Both the position numbers and the translations under genes were made by a program. Shown in pieces: positions 1 through 9,773 of a DNA stretch of 64,000 bases; position 1 is the first letter of the stretch, and each line of letters begins with the position of its first letter. Location: assembly GCA_023935145.1 (NCBI GenBank), contig CM043701.1, positions 68,014,317-68,078,316 on the forward strand. Direction: 5' to 3'. The stretch comes from Bretschneidera sinensis (lineage: Eukaryota > Streptophyta > Magnoliopsida > Brassicales > Akaniaceae). A model generated the notes under the pieces. It made no database searches, was not told the DNA's origin, and saw nothing but the letters and a program-made list of their open reading frames with translations.

Positions 1-282
1 AGTTCTTATCTTCTTCCTTTCTTCTCTTCTTGGTTTCTTCAAGAACTTAAGCTTTTTGAAGAGGGTTGCTGTATTTTTAAAGAATCATTAATTTAGTGCA
101 GAGAGTTTAGAGGAACTCATGGGGACGTAGGCACATTGCCGAACCTCGATAACAAATTGTTTGTCTTTTTTCTTTCTTTGATTTTCTGTTCCTATTTTCG
201 ATTCCAAATCTTTACAAGTCATTCTAGGCTTGGGTGTTTGGAAGATCACCACCTGGGCATCTTGTCAAGGTGATTTCCAACA
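1..282 (+). mobile_element. Copia LTR, 3' end, cut by the window edge
   Basis: Read on the minus strand, this segment matches the first ~280 bases of the Copia-1 LTR at 315 base for base with few differences, so it is the same LTR in the opposite orientation. It ends in CCAACA at 282, a normal LTR terminus. No tRNA-Met primer site follows it, so it should be the outer end of a 3' LTR or of a solo LTR whose body lies left of the window. By eye it is roughly 90% identical to the neighbouring LTR. Confidence 0.88.
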
Positions 283-314
283 AAAGCAAACCCTTGACTC
301 TTAATCATACATCA
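283..314. other. 32-bp spacer between inverted Copia LTRs
   Basis: This spacer separates two outward LTR ends. Its last five bases (310-314, catca) are the left target-site duplication of Copia-1. Since Copia-1 lies in the gag of chromovirus F, which resumes at 6057, the spacer is probably a sliver of the same gag. It is too short to prove this by translation. Confidence 0.5.
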
Positions 315-1313
315 TGTTTGAAATCACCTTGACAAGATGCCCAGGTGGTGATCTTCCAAGCACCCAAGTCTAGAATGACTTGTAGAAAGAATTGAAATCG
401 AAAACAGTAACAGAAAATCAAAGAAAGAAATAAGACAAGCAATTTGTTATCGAGGTTCAGCAATGTGCCTACGTCCCCATGAGTTCCTCCGAACTCTCTG
501 CACTAATCAAATGGTTCTTACAAGTTACAGCAATCCCCTTCAAGAAGCTCAAGTTCTTGAAGAAACCAAGAAGAGAAGAAAGAAGATTATAATGCTCTCT
601 CTCTATACTACTCTCTCTTCTTTACAACCAGCCTCACTACAAAGAGTCCCTCTTGTGTTTATGTCTCTCACATAATTCTCTCTTGTATTACAATTGATCT
701 CAAAGAATGTCACAAACTTGTGTTGTTGTATATATGAGTTGTCTTGAAAATATGAGGCTAGGAAACCCCTTTTATAGCCATCCACTTCTTGATCATTGTT
801 GTGAGTCAATCTCCACCCTTGGATCTTATTTATCACTTAATCTTGGCCCTCCATCAATCTTAAGATGTGCTATGCATTTTAACCTTGCACTCACGCACCT
901 AAGAGAAGGCTAAAGTAGGCTGTCCGTGTGTGCTTTGGTGTGCCTAGCGCCTAGGTGCTCAACAGGGGGCGCCATGGCACTGGGCAGGGCACCTTTGCAC
1001 AGCTTTTGGATGCCATAGTGCTGGTGGGGAGTGCCTAAGCACTGGTGCAGGTTAGGGAGACACCATTCTGGGCGCCATGGTGCTGGTGGGGAGCGCCTAG
1101 GCGCACACTGATGCTACAGGTGTGCGCACATTTTCCTGATTGTGTGCTGAAGTGCGCACACCAGTGTGCATGGCCTTCCCTTGCTCAAAATTGATACACA
1201 CACATGTCTACAGTCTTTTAACTTACTGAACTTTAATTCTCCAACCTTGGTTTAGCCTTTAACCATCTTTGAACCATGGTTGGACCTGTGCAAACCTTAG
1301 ACAAATACCAACA
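315..1313 (-). repeat. Copia-1 3' LTR
   Basis: A 999-bp LTR starting TGTTTG and ending CCAACA on the plus strand. It carries a TATA-like box (reverse complement of 768-777, CTATAAAAGG). A GC-rich block at about 930-1165, upstream of the TATA box in element orientation, is full of variants of AGCGCCTAGGCGC and GGCGCCATGGTGC palindromes. It keeps a 59-bp segment that the partner LTR has lost. Confidence 0.92.
768..777 (-). promoter_or_regulatory. TATA box of the Copia-1 3' LTR
   Basis: The minus strand reads CTATAAAAGG, a good plant TATA match. The same box is at 5506-5515 in the other LTR, where it would start the element transcript. The GC-rich palindromic block lies about 150-400 bp upstream. 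Confidence 0.6.
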
Positions 1314-1332
1314 ATCTCTACCTTTGTCTAAG
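1314..1332 (-). other. Polypurine tract of Copia-1
   Basis: On the minus strand the bases just before the 3' LTR read ACAAAGGTAGAGAT, purine-rich and placed where plus-strand DNA synthesis is primed in LTR elements. Confidence 0.6.
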
Positions 1333-1393
1333 TGTTTAAACCTGAACCATTGTGCAGAAAGCTTCGGGATACAAACTCATCTTGAGTCATCAA

Positions 1394-2314
1394 TCAACCG
1401 ACTCCATTCCTAAGAAGTCCAAGGCAATGATTGGACCTTCTTATAGGTAGAACCTTGGTGCCTAAATCTGTAGGACTCTCCTCCGTGGTCTTCTTGTCAA
1501 CATGAATGCATTCTTTCGTACCATTTTTCGGAATGTAATAATACCGAACATCCATATGCTTCATTCCCTCATGGAACACCGAATTTCTCCCCAAGTGCCA
1601 AGCACTTTGGCTATCCGAAGACACCACAACCTGCTCTTTTAGGACCTCCCACTCGTCTAACAACCCTTTGCACCCTATAGCCTCCTTTATGGCTTCCGTA
1701 GCCGCTATGCATTCTACCCTGATTGTTATGAGTGCTACCACTAGCTGCCACTGAGCCTTCAAATACCTCATCAACCTCTTCATCCCAAGCCAATGCTTCT
1801 TTCCAGGACTACTCACAAATCTACTAAGAACACCCATTGCCCAAGAAACCCTCAACCGGTTTCTCACCTTTTCTTGGATTCTACACATCCCAAGGATCTT
1901 TTGTGTAAGGATGAGATCCTTCCACTCGAACTCCTTACTGAGTTAAGATGTAAAACTTTCCATCCTCTCCCTTCTATTTCGAACCAACAGCACATCATCG
2001 ATATAGATGAGGATGCTCACCATCTTCTCCACCTTGTGTCCAGGTGAGAAAGTTTCTGTGAAACCTATGTCTTCTCTTCTTGTGAACCCATTCGCCACTA
2101 GCCTAGCTTTGTTTTGGACTTCATCTCCTGGAGGGTACCCTTCTTTGACCTTGTAAGTGCACTTACATTCCACAACTTTCTGCTTTCCTGGAATTTTCAC
2201 CAATTCCCAGAAGTTGTTCTTCCTCAAAGAATCCATTTCTTCCTCCATAGCCAGCTGCCACTTTGACGAATCCTTACACTCCATGGCATTCATATAAGTC
2301 TCTTGTTCACTCAT
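1394..2314 (-). pseudogene. Copia-1 reverse transcriptase and RNase H remnant
   Basis: The first piece (2314-1943) starts in the Copia RT N-terminus (MEEEMDSLRKNNFWEL) and passes the motif TETFSP. Within about ten residues it jumps to LIYIDDVLLV, the catalytic YxDD box (codons 2005-1994). Roughly 100 residues of palm and fingers between these motifs are gone, so the enzyme cannot work. The second piece (1888-1394) carries the Copia RNase H, with SDSQSAWHLGRN and KHMDVRYYYI, after a frame break near 1940. The reading frame stops 80 bp before the 3' LTR. Confidence 0.88.
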
Positions 2315-2326
2315 TTCTCCTTCTAT

Positions 2327-2671
2327 CTAAGGAGCTGCTGCATCCACATCATCCGCAAACCCATATCTTGAAGGTGGTCTGACCAGCCTTCCTTCCCAGT
2401 CTCTTGTGAGCTGGTAGTCATTCCGACTTGCTGCATCAACCTCTTCTTGTTCAGCCTCTTCTTGAGTTTCTTGAGCTTGGCCTTCATCCAAGGGCTCTAC
2501 CTGGTCTGAACCCTCTTGCCTCCTTTGCTTTACCTGAACCAAGTTCTTCTTGATGCGATGCTCCACAAGAACCAAACTGGTTTGCTCACTAGCCCCTGCA
2601 GGGTTAGTTTTTTCCAAATAGGGAAATAACAATTCATTAAAATAAACATCCCTACTTATTATGAGTTTCAA
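2327..2671 (-). pseudogene. Copia-1 integrase C-terminus / RT linker
   Basis: This acidic, Glu/Gln-rich stretch links the integrase to the RT in Copia polyproteins. It contains ISRDVYFNELLFPY, typical just after the integrase core, and LVRPPSRYGFAD, typical just before the RT. Copia-2 has the matching piece at 21574-21203. A frame break near 2320 separates it from the RT remnant. Confidence 0.8.
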
Positions 2672-2721
2672 TCCTTCTTTCTCTAAGGATCACAACCTAT
2701 ACCCCTTAGCCCCTTCCCATA

Positions 2722-3914
2722 TCATATAAACACACACTTTCTAGATCCTGGGCTAAGTCTATCATCCTTTTGTTGTGCATATGCTGCACACCCAAAAGTC
2801 TTAAAGTTGTTTAATTTAGGGGGTTTTCCACTCCATATCTCTATGGGAGTCTTGAGCTCTAAAGCTCTAGAGAGTGATCTATTTATCAAGTATACAGCTG
2901 TAGCCACAGCTTCTCCCCAAAAATATTTTGGTAAACCAGATCCTATTAGCATGCACCTAACCTTTTCTATAAGGGTCTTATTCATCCACTCAGCAACTCC
3001 AACTTGCTAAGGGGTTTCCACAACCGTCCTATGTCTTACAATGCCATTTAACCTACAGAATTGATCAAGTTCTTGGTTAAAAATTTCTAAGCCATTATCA
3101 GTTCTTATCTCTTTAACTACTCTACCCATTTGAGTCTCAACCAGTCCTTTCAACACCACTAACTTATTCAAGGCATCTGATTTATTTCTAAGCAAATAAA
3201 CCCACACTCTTCTTGAATAATCATCAATTAAAGACAGAAAGTAAATGTTACCTCCTTGTGTTGGTGTCCTTGCTGGTTCCCAAAGGTCCGCATGAATGTA
3301 GTCAAGAATCCCCTTAGACTTGTACACTCCGGTGTTGAAGCTGACCCGGTGTTGCTTCTCAAGAACACAACACTCGCAGAAATCAAGTTCCTCTACTTTG
3401 TCTCCACCAAGTAGGCCATCTTTGCTGAGAACTTGCAGGCCCTTTCGCTCATTTGTCCCAAGCGAGTGTGCCAAAGGGCTGCCCTATCCATCTCAGCCAT
3501 CAAGGTTGCTGCTTGATCATTGATTTCTATCTCTCCGATCATCTCATAGAGTCCATCGTTTCTTGCTGCCTTGATCACTACCAAAGATCCCTTGGCCACC
3601 TTGATCTTTCCTCCTTCTATCTTGTATGTGTACTCCATGGAATCTAGCTGCCCCAATGAGATTAAATTCCTCCTCAAATCTGGGAGATACCTCACATTTT
3701 CCAATAGCCTTGTCATTCCATCAAACATCCTCACCTGGATGTCTCCTATGCCTCTCACTTGGTAAGAAATATCATTCCTTAAGAAAACCCTTTCATCATT
3801 GGTTTCCTTAAAATTCTTGAACCAACTCCGATGAGGGCACATGTGATGAGTGCACCTGGTGTCCAAGATCCATTTCCTGCTGCCTTCTTGCCCCTTACTC
3901 ACACCTGAGCACAC
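2722..3914 (-). pseudogene. Copia-1 protease, GAG-pre-integrase and integrase, broken
   Basis: The protease piece (3914-3393) has WILDTRCTHHM. The catalytic Asp is kept, but the two following residues differ from the usual Ser-Gly, so activity is doubtful. A GAG-pre-integrase domain follows (LWHTRLGQMSE). The integrase continues at 3474-3007 after a frameshift, with the first two catalytic acids visible in YIHADLWEP and RTDNGLEIF. A stop near 3006 separates these from the third (GVAEWMNKTL) and from the 2985-2722 piece, which ends FGCAAYAQQKDDRLSPGSRKCVFI-like. All three DDE residues survive as codons, but not in one frame. Confidence 0.9.
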
Positions 3915-3932
3915 AACAAGAACATCACCATC

Positions 3933-4866
3933 TTACTGTTTTATTTTGGCAACCGAAGCCTCTCCATTCTTGGTATGGCTTCCTCCTCTATCCCTTGTCA
4001 TCTTCTTGTAATCTTTCTGGACATGACCCTCTTTATGGTAGTAATAGCAACTCTTCCCTCCAAATCTCAGTTTTGAATGCATTCTCCCATGGCTTTCTTC
4101 TCTACCTCTGTCCCGATAGTAGCCATGCATGCTGTTCTGCACTCTCCATAACTCTCTCCTCTACTTCTATCCCGGTAGTAGCCATGCATGCTGCTGTGCA
4201 CTCTCCCATGGCTCTCTCCTCTACCTCTATTCTAGTAGTAGCCATGCATGCTGCTGTGCACTCTCCTATGGCTCTCTCCTCTACCTTTGTCTCGGTAGTA
4301 GCCATGCATGCTGCTGTGCACTCTCCCATGGCTCTCTCCTCTACCTCTTTCCCGGTAGTAGCCATGTATGTTGCTGTGCACTCTTCCATGACTCTCTCCT
4401 CTACCTCTGTCCCGGTAGTAGCCATAGTTGCTTCCATACCGAGTTGTTAGCCTTCTTTTAAAGAACAGCTCTTTAGCACTTGATACACTCCTTATCTTGG
4501 CATCAAGATTATCTTGCAACTCTTTCTTAGGATCAAATTTAAAAGCAAAGATTCGGTTATAAAGATACCTCTTATCTGGGAGAGTCTTGGCAAGAAACAA
4601 CTCATCTAGTTTCTTCCATATTGCAGCTGGATCTTTCGAGTCTCCGCACTCCCTTGTGATATTATCCGACATGTGCAAGAAGATGGTGCTGTAAGCCATC
4701 TTCTTATCTCGGTCCGCTGGTCCTCCGTGACACTTGCTGGAAAAGCATCATCTTCTCCAATAGCCCAGTCCACTTTTTGTTGCACAAGAACCTCCTTGAT
4801 CTTCCGCTTCCACAGGGAAAAATCTCCCTTTCCATCAAGCTTCTCAACACAGAAATTTGAAGCCAT
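3933..4866 (-). pseudogene. Copia-1 gag with deleted core and expanded repeats
   Basis: Starts at an ATG at 4866 (MASNFCVEKLDGKGDFSLWK), the usual plant Copia gag opening. After a frameshift near 4690 it continues through AIWKKLDELFLAKTLPDKRY. Against Copia-2 about 60 residues are missing after KKELQDNLD, including the LNSLPDYF region. A 20-residue RGRGESHGRVHSS-type unit is then repeated about six times (4437-4081). A 1-bp loss between the last two units shifts the frame. The zinc knuckle follows as CYYYHKEGHVQKDY: two of the four CCHC ligands have become Tyr, whereas Copia-2 keeps all four. Confidence 0.88.
4081..4437 (-). repeat. 60-bp tandem repeat inside the Copia-1 gag
   Basis: About six copies of a 60-bp unit can be followed by GTAGCCAT at 60-bp steps (one step is 59). 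In the gag frame each codes for a Gly/Arg/His/Tyr-rich 20-residue unit (HGYYRDRGRGESHGRVHSS). Because 60 is a multiple of three and the unit lacks stops in several frames, long open frames appear on both strands here. Copia-2 has one such unit before its zinc knuckle. Confidence 0.95.
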
Positions 4867-4869
4867 CTT

Positions 4870-5105
4870 TTGCGGACAAGGTCCCAGATTTATGCACTAC
4901 CCATGAATACTTTCTTTAACCTCAAGAACACAGATCGAAGATGGATCTTAACACCATTCTTGAATCAACCTTCAAGAACACGATCAGATCTTGATTTTTA
5001 CACCGTTCTTGAATCACCCAAGAAGTTGATCTTTGATTCTCTGAGTCTTGGCTCCGTCACCTTCTTGTTCTTGCTCCGATACCCAGCTGTGCAGCTTTGA
5101 TACCA
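4870..5105 (-). repeat. Copia-1 leader with duplicated segment
   Basis: Non-coding leader between primer site and gag. A segment of about 50 bp containing GATCTTNA, ACACCGTTCTTGAATCA and a following ACC is present twice (about 4922-4970 and 4972-5020). Copia-2 has the same duplication at about 23690-23785, so it predates both insertions. Confidence 0.7.
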
Positions 5106-5127
5106 CTGACCAAAGCTCTGATACCAC
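5106..5127 (-). other. Primer binding site (tRNA-Met), duplicated
   Basis: The minus strand reads CAGTGGTATCAGAGC directly after the 5' LTR. TGGTATCAGAGC matches the 3' end of initiator tRNA-Met in plant LTR elements. A second partial copy lies just inside (5100-5108). Confidence 0.85.
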
Positions 5128-6051
5128 TGTTGGAAATCACCTTGACAAGATGCCCCGGTGGTGATCTTCTAAACACCCAAGTCTAGAATGACTTGTAGAA
5201 AGAATTGGAATAAAAAACAAGAACAAAAAATCAAAGAAAGAAAGAAGATAAGCAATTTGTTATCGAGGTTCTTACAAGTTATAGCAATCCCCTTCAAAAA
5301 GCTTAAGTTCTTGAAGAAACTAAGAAGAGAAGAAAGAAGATTACATTGCTCTCTCTTCTTTACAACCAGCCTCACTACAAAGTGTCCTTCTTGTGTTTAT
5401 GTCTCTCACACAATTCTCTCTTGTATTACAATTGATCTCAAAGAATGTCACAAACTTGTGTTGTTGTATATATGAGTTGTCTTGAAAATATGAGGCTAGG
5501 AAACCCCTTTTATAGCCATCCACTTCTTAGTCATTCTTGTGAGTCAATCTCCACCCTTAGATCTTGTTTATCACTTAATCTTGATCCTCCATCAATCCTA
5601 AGTGGTGCTGTGCATTTTAACCTTGTACTCATGCACCTAAGAGAAGGCTAAAGTAGGCTATCCATGTGTGCTTTGGTGTGCCTAGCGCCTAGGCGCTCAA
5701 CAAGGGGCGTCGTGGCGCTGGGCAGAGCACCTTTGCACACCTTCTGGATGCCATGGTGCTGGTAAGGAGTGCCTAGGTGCTGGTGTGGGTCAGGGAGACA
5801 CCATTCTGGGCGCTATGGTGCTGGTAAGGAGCGCCTAGGCGCACACTGATGCTGCAGGTGTGCGCACATTTTCCTGATTGTGTGCTGAAGTGCGCACACC
5901 AGTGCGCATGGCCTTCCCTTGCTCAAAATTGATGCACACATATGTGTGTAGTCTTCTAACTTGCTGAACTCTAATCCTCCAACTTTGGTTTAGCCTTTAA
6001 CCATCTTTGAACCATGGTTGGACCTGTGCAAACCTTAGACAAATACCAAAA
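5128..6051 (-). repeat. Copia-1 5' LTR
   Basis: A 924-bp LTR. Its outer end reads ACCAAAA instead of ACCAACA, a one-base change at the terminus. It lacks the 59 bp present in the partner between two GGTTC copies (454-458 and 513-517); only one GGTTC remains (5267-5271). TATA box at 5506-5515 (minus strand). GC-rich palindromic block at about 5665-5905. Confidence 0.92.
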
Positions 6052-6056
6052 CATCA
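6052..6056. repeat. Target-site duplication of Copia-1, right copy
   Basis: The sequence catca matches 310-314 on the other side of the element. Confidence 0.85.
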
Positions 6057-7121
6057 TATTACCACCTCCCCTTGGTGGTATACTTACTCCTCTACTATAA
6101 CTCCCACTTCCCATAGCCTGTCTCCCAAATCTAGAGGTCTCACCATTATTACTCTGAGTTAGAAGCAATAGATCCTGCTTGCCTCTGACTCTATACTACA
6201 GTTCCTTATGACAAGGAACGCCCTCTCTAGGGTGGTCTCCCACCCTGCACACTCATACTACCACAACCTCTAGGTCCCTCAAATCTAGATGTCTTTAGCC
6301 ACTGCCTCCTACCTCTAAACTCAATCAAATCTTTCTCAATTTGTAATGATTTATCCTCTAGTACAACATAATTTCCAATGCCCATATAAAAGAGTTTAGT
6401 TCGAATGTAATAGTGTAATCCATCTAAAAATCTCTTACATTTCCTGTCCTCTGTATTCACTAATTCAGGTGGGCTATGAATCTACCATCATATTCAGCCA
6501 CCGATAAATTACTCTACCTTAGATGAATAAAATCTCTCTCTTATTGTGCCCGAAAGGTATCTAGAAAATGCTTCGCAAAGAACTCATCCTTAAACTTACT
6601 CCAAGTTAAAGGTTGCTCTACCTGTGTGCTTACCTTGGGCAAAATATCCTCCCATCATTAAGAAGCCTCACCTTCTATCATAAATGAAGCAAAAGAAACC
6701 TTTTATCTATCTGTCATTGGTAAGACCTCAAAATATTTCTCGACATATCTAATCCACTGCTGAGCTTCTTCAGGATTTATAGATCCTTTAAAAGATTGGG
6801 GTTTAAGCTTAAGAAATCTCACAAAACAATCACCTTACATATCGTGTGCAAACACACCTTCTCCCTTATAAATCTCTTGTCTCACCACATTAGGTTCCAT
6901 TCTACCCTTCTCCTCCTCTGCAAATTATCAGCAATTTCTTCAGCTGCATTCATCCTCTCTATAGCACGATCAAGAGCTTCTCTCAATTCATCCCTCCTAA
7001 CCTTAGATTCTCTCCCAACTCTACTAGTACCAGCTGCACTACCAATCTGTTCCCTTGCAGGAACCACAAACTCAACCTCCCCTTTCTGCTTTAGCTCTTC
7101 TAAATATTGAGGGTCTACCAC
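6057..7121 (-). pseudogene. Chromovirus F gag, broken
   Basis: The N-terminal piece (7121-6882) begins MVDPQYLEELKQ and contains a charged helix. Around 6800-6650 other frames show SINPEEAQQWIRYVEKYFEVL, a typical plant Ty3/gypsy gag motif. The next piece (6460-6227) has RKCKRFLDGLHYYIRTKL, the C-terminal capsid region. Copia-1 interrupts it at 6052 just after a Gly-rich stretch (PPRGGGNMM). Several stops and frameshifts are present. Confidence 0.8.
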
Positions 7122-7258
7122 ATCCCTTCTAATTCAGAACTCTACCACTAGCTCTAGCATGTCCATGTGTCATCCTCAGACTCAGCATTAAAATATAGTT
7201 TATTTAGATCTTCCACTTCTTTAAGTTCTTATGTAGTCTACAGAATCATGAAACCTAA

Positions 7259-7275
7259 TACTCTGATACCAAAAT
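7259..7275 (-). other. Primer binding site of chromovirus F (tRNA-Met)
   Basis: The minus strand reads ATTTTGGTATCAGAG directly after the LTR end, the same arrangement as in element H at 46472-46487. This makes the LTR at 7276 a 5' LTR. Confidence 0.8.
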
Positions 7276-8449
7276 TGTAACGACCCATCCCGGGTTGGCC
7301 ACCCCTGAGACGGTGTCACCACATTTTGAAAATCCCAGCATGAGACATATATGCAACACTAAAAAATTTATCAACTATAATTATTTACATCAATCCACAA
7401 CCCTTAATAGGGGAGATACATCATTCAGATCTCAACTTAAACATTGTATACAACATAATATGCATGAATATTTACAAATATTTTTTTTTCTTATTAGTCT
7501 GAGAATGTGGACCACGTGGCTTATAGATAATAAATTCATCTAAATCTTAGCTCATCAACTATCTGTCCTACCTACTGCTTGAAATCATTTACCATTAAGG
7601 GATGATCTTCACAAGCTCGGTGAATTAAATTTACTATAAGTATTCAATTTGTATAAACAGTCTTTTATATTTAATCATTTATATCTCATATAACTCGATA
7701 ATAGCATTCTACTATCACTAAACATATTGTAAGTCCCATTCTCTATCAATCTCTTCTTCTTATATATTTGTTCACCTTAAGACCATCAATTATTTCATAA
7801 TTACCTCGTTATGAGGTTCACAGCATATAGTCTATCATTTAGATAGTTCTTATCATATCATACTTCCATGTTTCTTTCTCACCATAACTGTCTCTCTGTG
7901 AGACTCATTCATCTATAAATAAATTTACAATAACAAAACAACACTTCAACATTTCAATAATAAAATCAATATTTAAAACAGATGCAATGCATGAATTATT
8001 ATTAAGGAACGTCTTCCCACATGTCGACATGTTTTTATCTTAGATCGGCCCCTCTCAGTTATTTTATTTCCAGCGTATACCGGCTATCACGATTTTTCAT
8101 TTAGACCAGCCCCCTCCCGGTTCTTTTATTTCATGCATATGCATATGAACAATGATATGAAATATGCATATGAACAATAATATAAAAACAATCATGTATT
8201 CAGACATTTAATTTAGCTATCATGCATTTTCTCAAATTACTATTTGATCAATTTCACTCATTTCTTCTCCTCATATATCACATCAATTTATCAACCAGAG
8301 CTCGACAAGATCCACTAAATTTCCTCTCCTCACAAATCATATCAAATCATCAACCATAGCTCATCAAGAATTTCCATTATCGCCTTTATTATTAAATCGA
8401 CTCATTATTCCAATAATATTACTTCTCATATAATGATTCTCTACACATC
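7276..8449 (-). repeat. Chromovirus F 5' LTR, inner part, cut by Athila D
   Basis: On the plus strand it starts TGTAACGACCCATCCCGGG, the shared terminus of the chromovirus LTRs in this window (61168, 63873; inverse at 41923 and 46471). It matches LTR J at 61168 until 8449, where Athila D begins. About 870 bp of LTR is therefore missing, and no continuation is seen on the far side of D. It carries the short minisatellite with CCGGTNTATACGCTGG-like cores near 8050-8100. Confidence 0.87.
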
Positions 8450-8747
8450 TGATTACGCCCAAAGTATAACGCGGTAGTTGTAGCACAGCTTTGGGGTGTC
8501 AATTCCACAGGCAAAAGCGATCTATAAAGGAAAAGTGCAAACCTTAACACGAACGATAACAATCAAGTAAAAAGATATCAATGATGAAGTAATTGTGTAA
8601 ATAGATTGAAAACTATGATAAAGAAACAACAAGGTTCCAGGAATCCTCCCTCGGTTCATTGCCTTATTCCAATCTTTAATTCAGTTGTTTTTATCTCGAT
8701 TGCAGGTTTCACATCCCAAACAAGCAACCGAAAAATATTCAATCAAG

Positions 8748-8781
<34 letters not shown>

Positions 8782-9773
8782 CCCTAATGTAATTGATATG
8801 AATTACTCTTTTTAGTTAAGCACACATGATCTATCCTATAGATTTATCAAGAAACGACAATATATCTTTAATGACAATATTGTAGTAATGGACAAACCTA
8901 AAAGATAAATCTACCGGACTCAATCATACCCAAATAATGTTGACATAAGAAGAGCATGACTAGACTTATATCAAAGATAAAGATATAATCACCAGATTAA
9001 GAGAAAATCTTTTAATTAGATAAAAGAGTAACACATAACAATGTTTTGACAATAAAGCCCAACTAAAACTAAATTAGGAAAGGAAAATAAAAACAACTAC
9101 ACCTAGGGATTCATCCCTTCGCCTTGCTTGGAGATTAGTTCGCCATGAGGTTCATAGTTGAACTCTTTGATGGAGGAGAGTGTGGTAGCCTTCTTGAGTT
9201 TTTCAGACTTCAAAAGATGTTCTTTCTCAAACTCTAAGTGATATATTTATAATAAAGGAGGTCCAAGGGTGTTCTAGGGTTTAAACAATCATTAAAGTCC
9301 TAAATAGGTCATAACTCGGAAAACAAAGTTTCGTGTGCGCGCCGCGGATCTCACTTACTCGTGTCGCGGCTCTGTCTATTTCTTGTTCTGGAGAGCTTTT
9401 GGGCACTGCGGCTCTACCTAGTCCAGGCTGCGGCGCACACTAAAGGAGGATTAGCTCTTTTAGGCAAGCTTCTGGAGGTCGAGGCTTGGATATTTCCAGG
9501 CCGCAACGCACACACTTAAGACTTGATTCTCTTTGTTTTGTCCTTCCATAATCATGCCTTCACTTCAATCTTTATTGAGTCATTGTGCTTCAAGAAACGA
9601 TAGCTTTTCCTTCTCTTTTGGACTCAAAGTACCTGAAAGTGCACCAAAATAGATCAACAATTCAAGAATACCACTTTAGAGTTGTTAACGAATTAAAGTG
9701 CAATTAAAACCTAGATCAAACCTAAAATGCTAATAATTAAGTACTGTTGAGATGCATTTTATGACTCTCATCA
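8450..9773 (-). repeat. Athila D 3' LTR
   Basis: A 1324-bp LTR; both ends match LTRs B1 and B2. It contains an (AC)n(AT)n microsatellite at 8747-8780 and a TATA box (minus strand TATAAATA, 9251-9244). A GC-rich cassette with GCGGCGCACAC, CCGCGG and similar motifs lies at about 9334-9513, upstream of the TATA box. It lacks the ~205-bp module that LTR B shares with LTR G. Confidence 0.9.
9244..9251 (-). promoter_or_regulatory. TATA box of LTR D
   Basis: The minus strand reads TATAAATA, followed downstream by the conserved U5 part of the LTR. The equivalent box in LTR B1 is at 28966-28973 and in B2 at 33977-33984. Confidence 0.6.

Larger units (their letters stand above)
315..6051 (-). mobile_element. 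Copia-1, Ty1/copia retrotransposon, complete outline but defective
   Basis: The 5.7-kb element has two LTRs (315-1313 and 5128-6051), a tRNA-Met primer site next to the right LTR and a purine-rich tract next to the left LTR, which fixes it on the minus strand. Gag, protease, integrase, reverse transcriptase and RNase H pieces follow in Copia order. It is flanked by catca at 310-314 and 6052-6056, a 5-bp target-site duplication, so this is an intact insertion event. Coding capacity is lost: gag lacks part of its core, the RT lacks its middle, and several stops and frameshifts are present. It interrupts the gag of chromovirus F. Confidence 0.93.

Noticed and set aside
4081..4437. Regular 60-bp repeats resembling a CRISPR array
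   Set aside because: There are no unique spacers between constant repeats, the unit is coding in gag, and the DNA is from a plant.
3995..4461. Long open frames on the plus strand (151 and 110 codons)
   Set aside because: They are shadows of the 60-bp repeat in the Copia-1 gag; a stop-free unit of a length divisible by three opens several frames at once.
8747..8780. (AC)n(AT)n microsatellite as a functional signal
   Set aside because: Ordinary simple repeat in LTR D, absent from the B LTRs.
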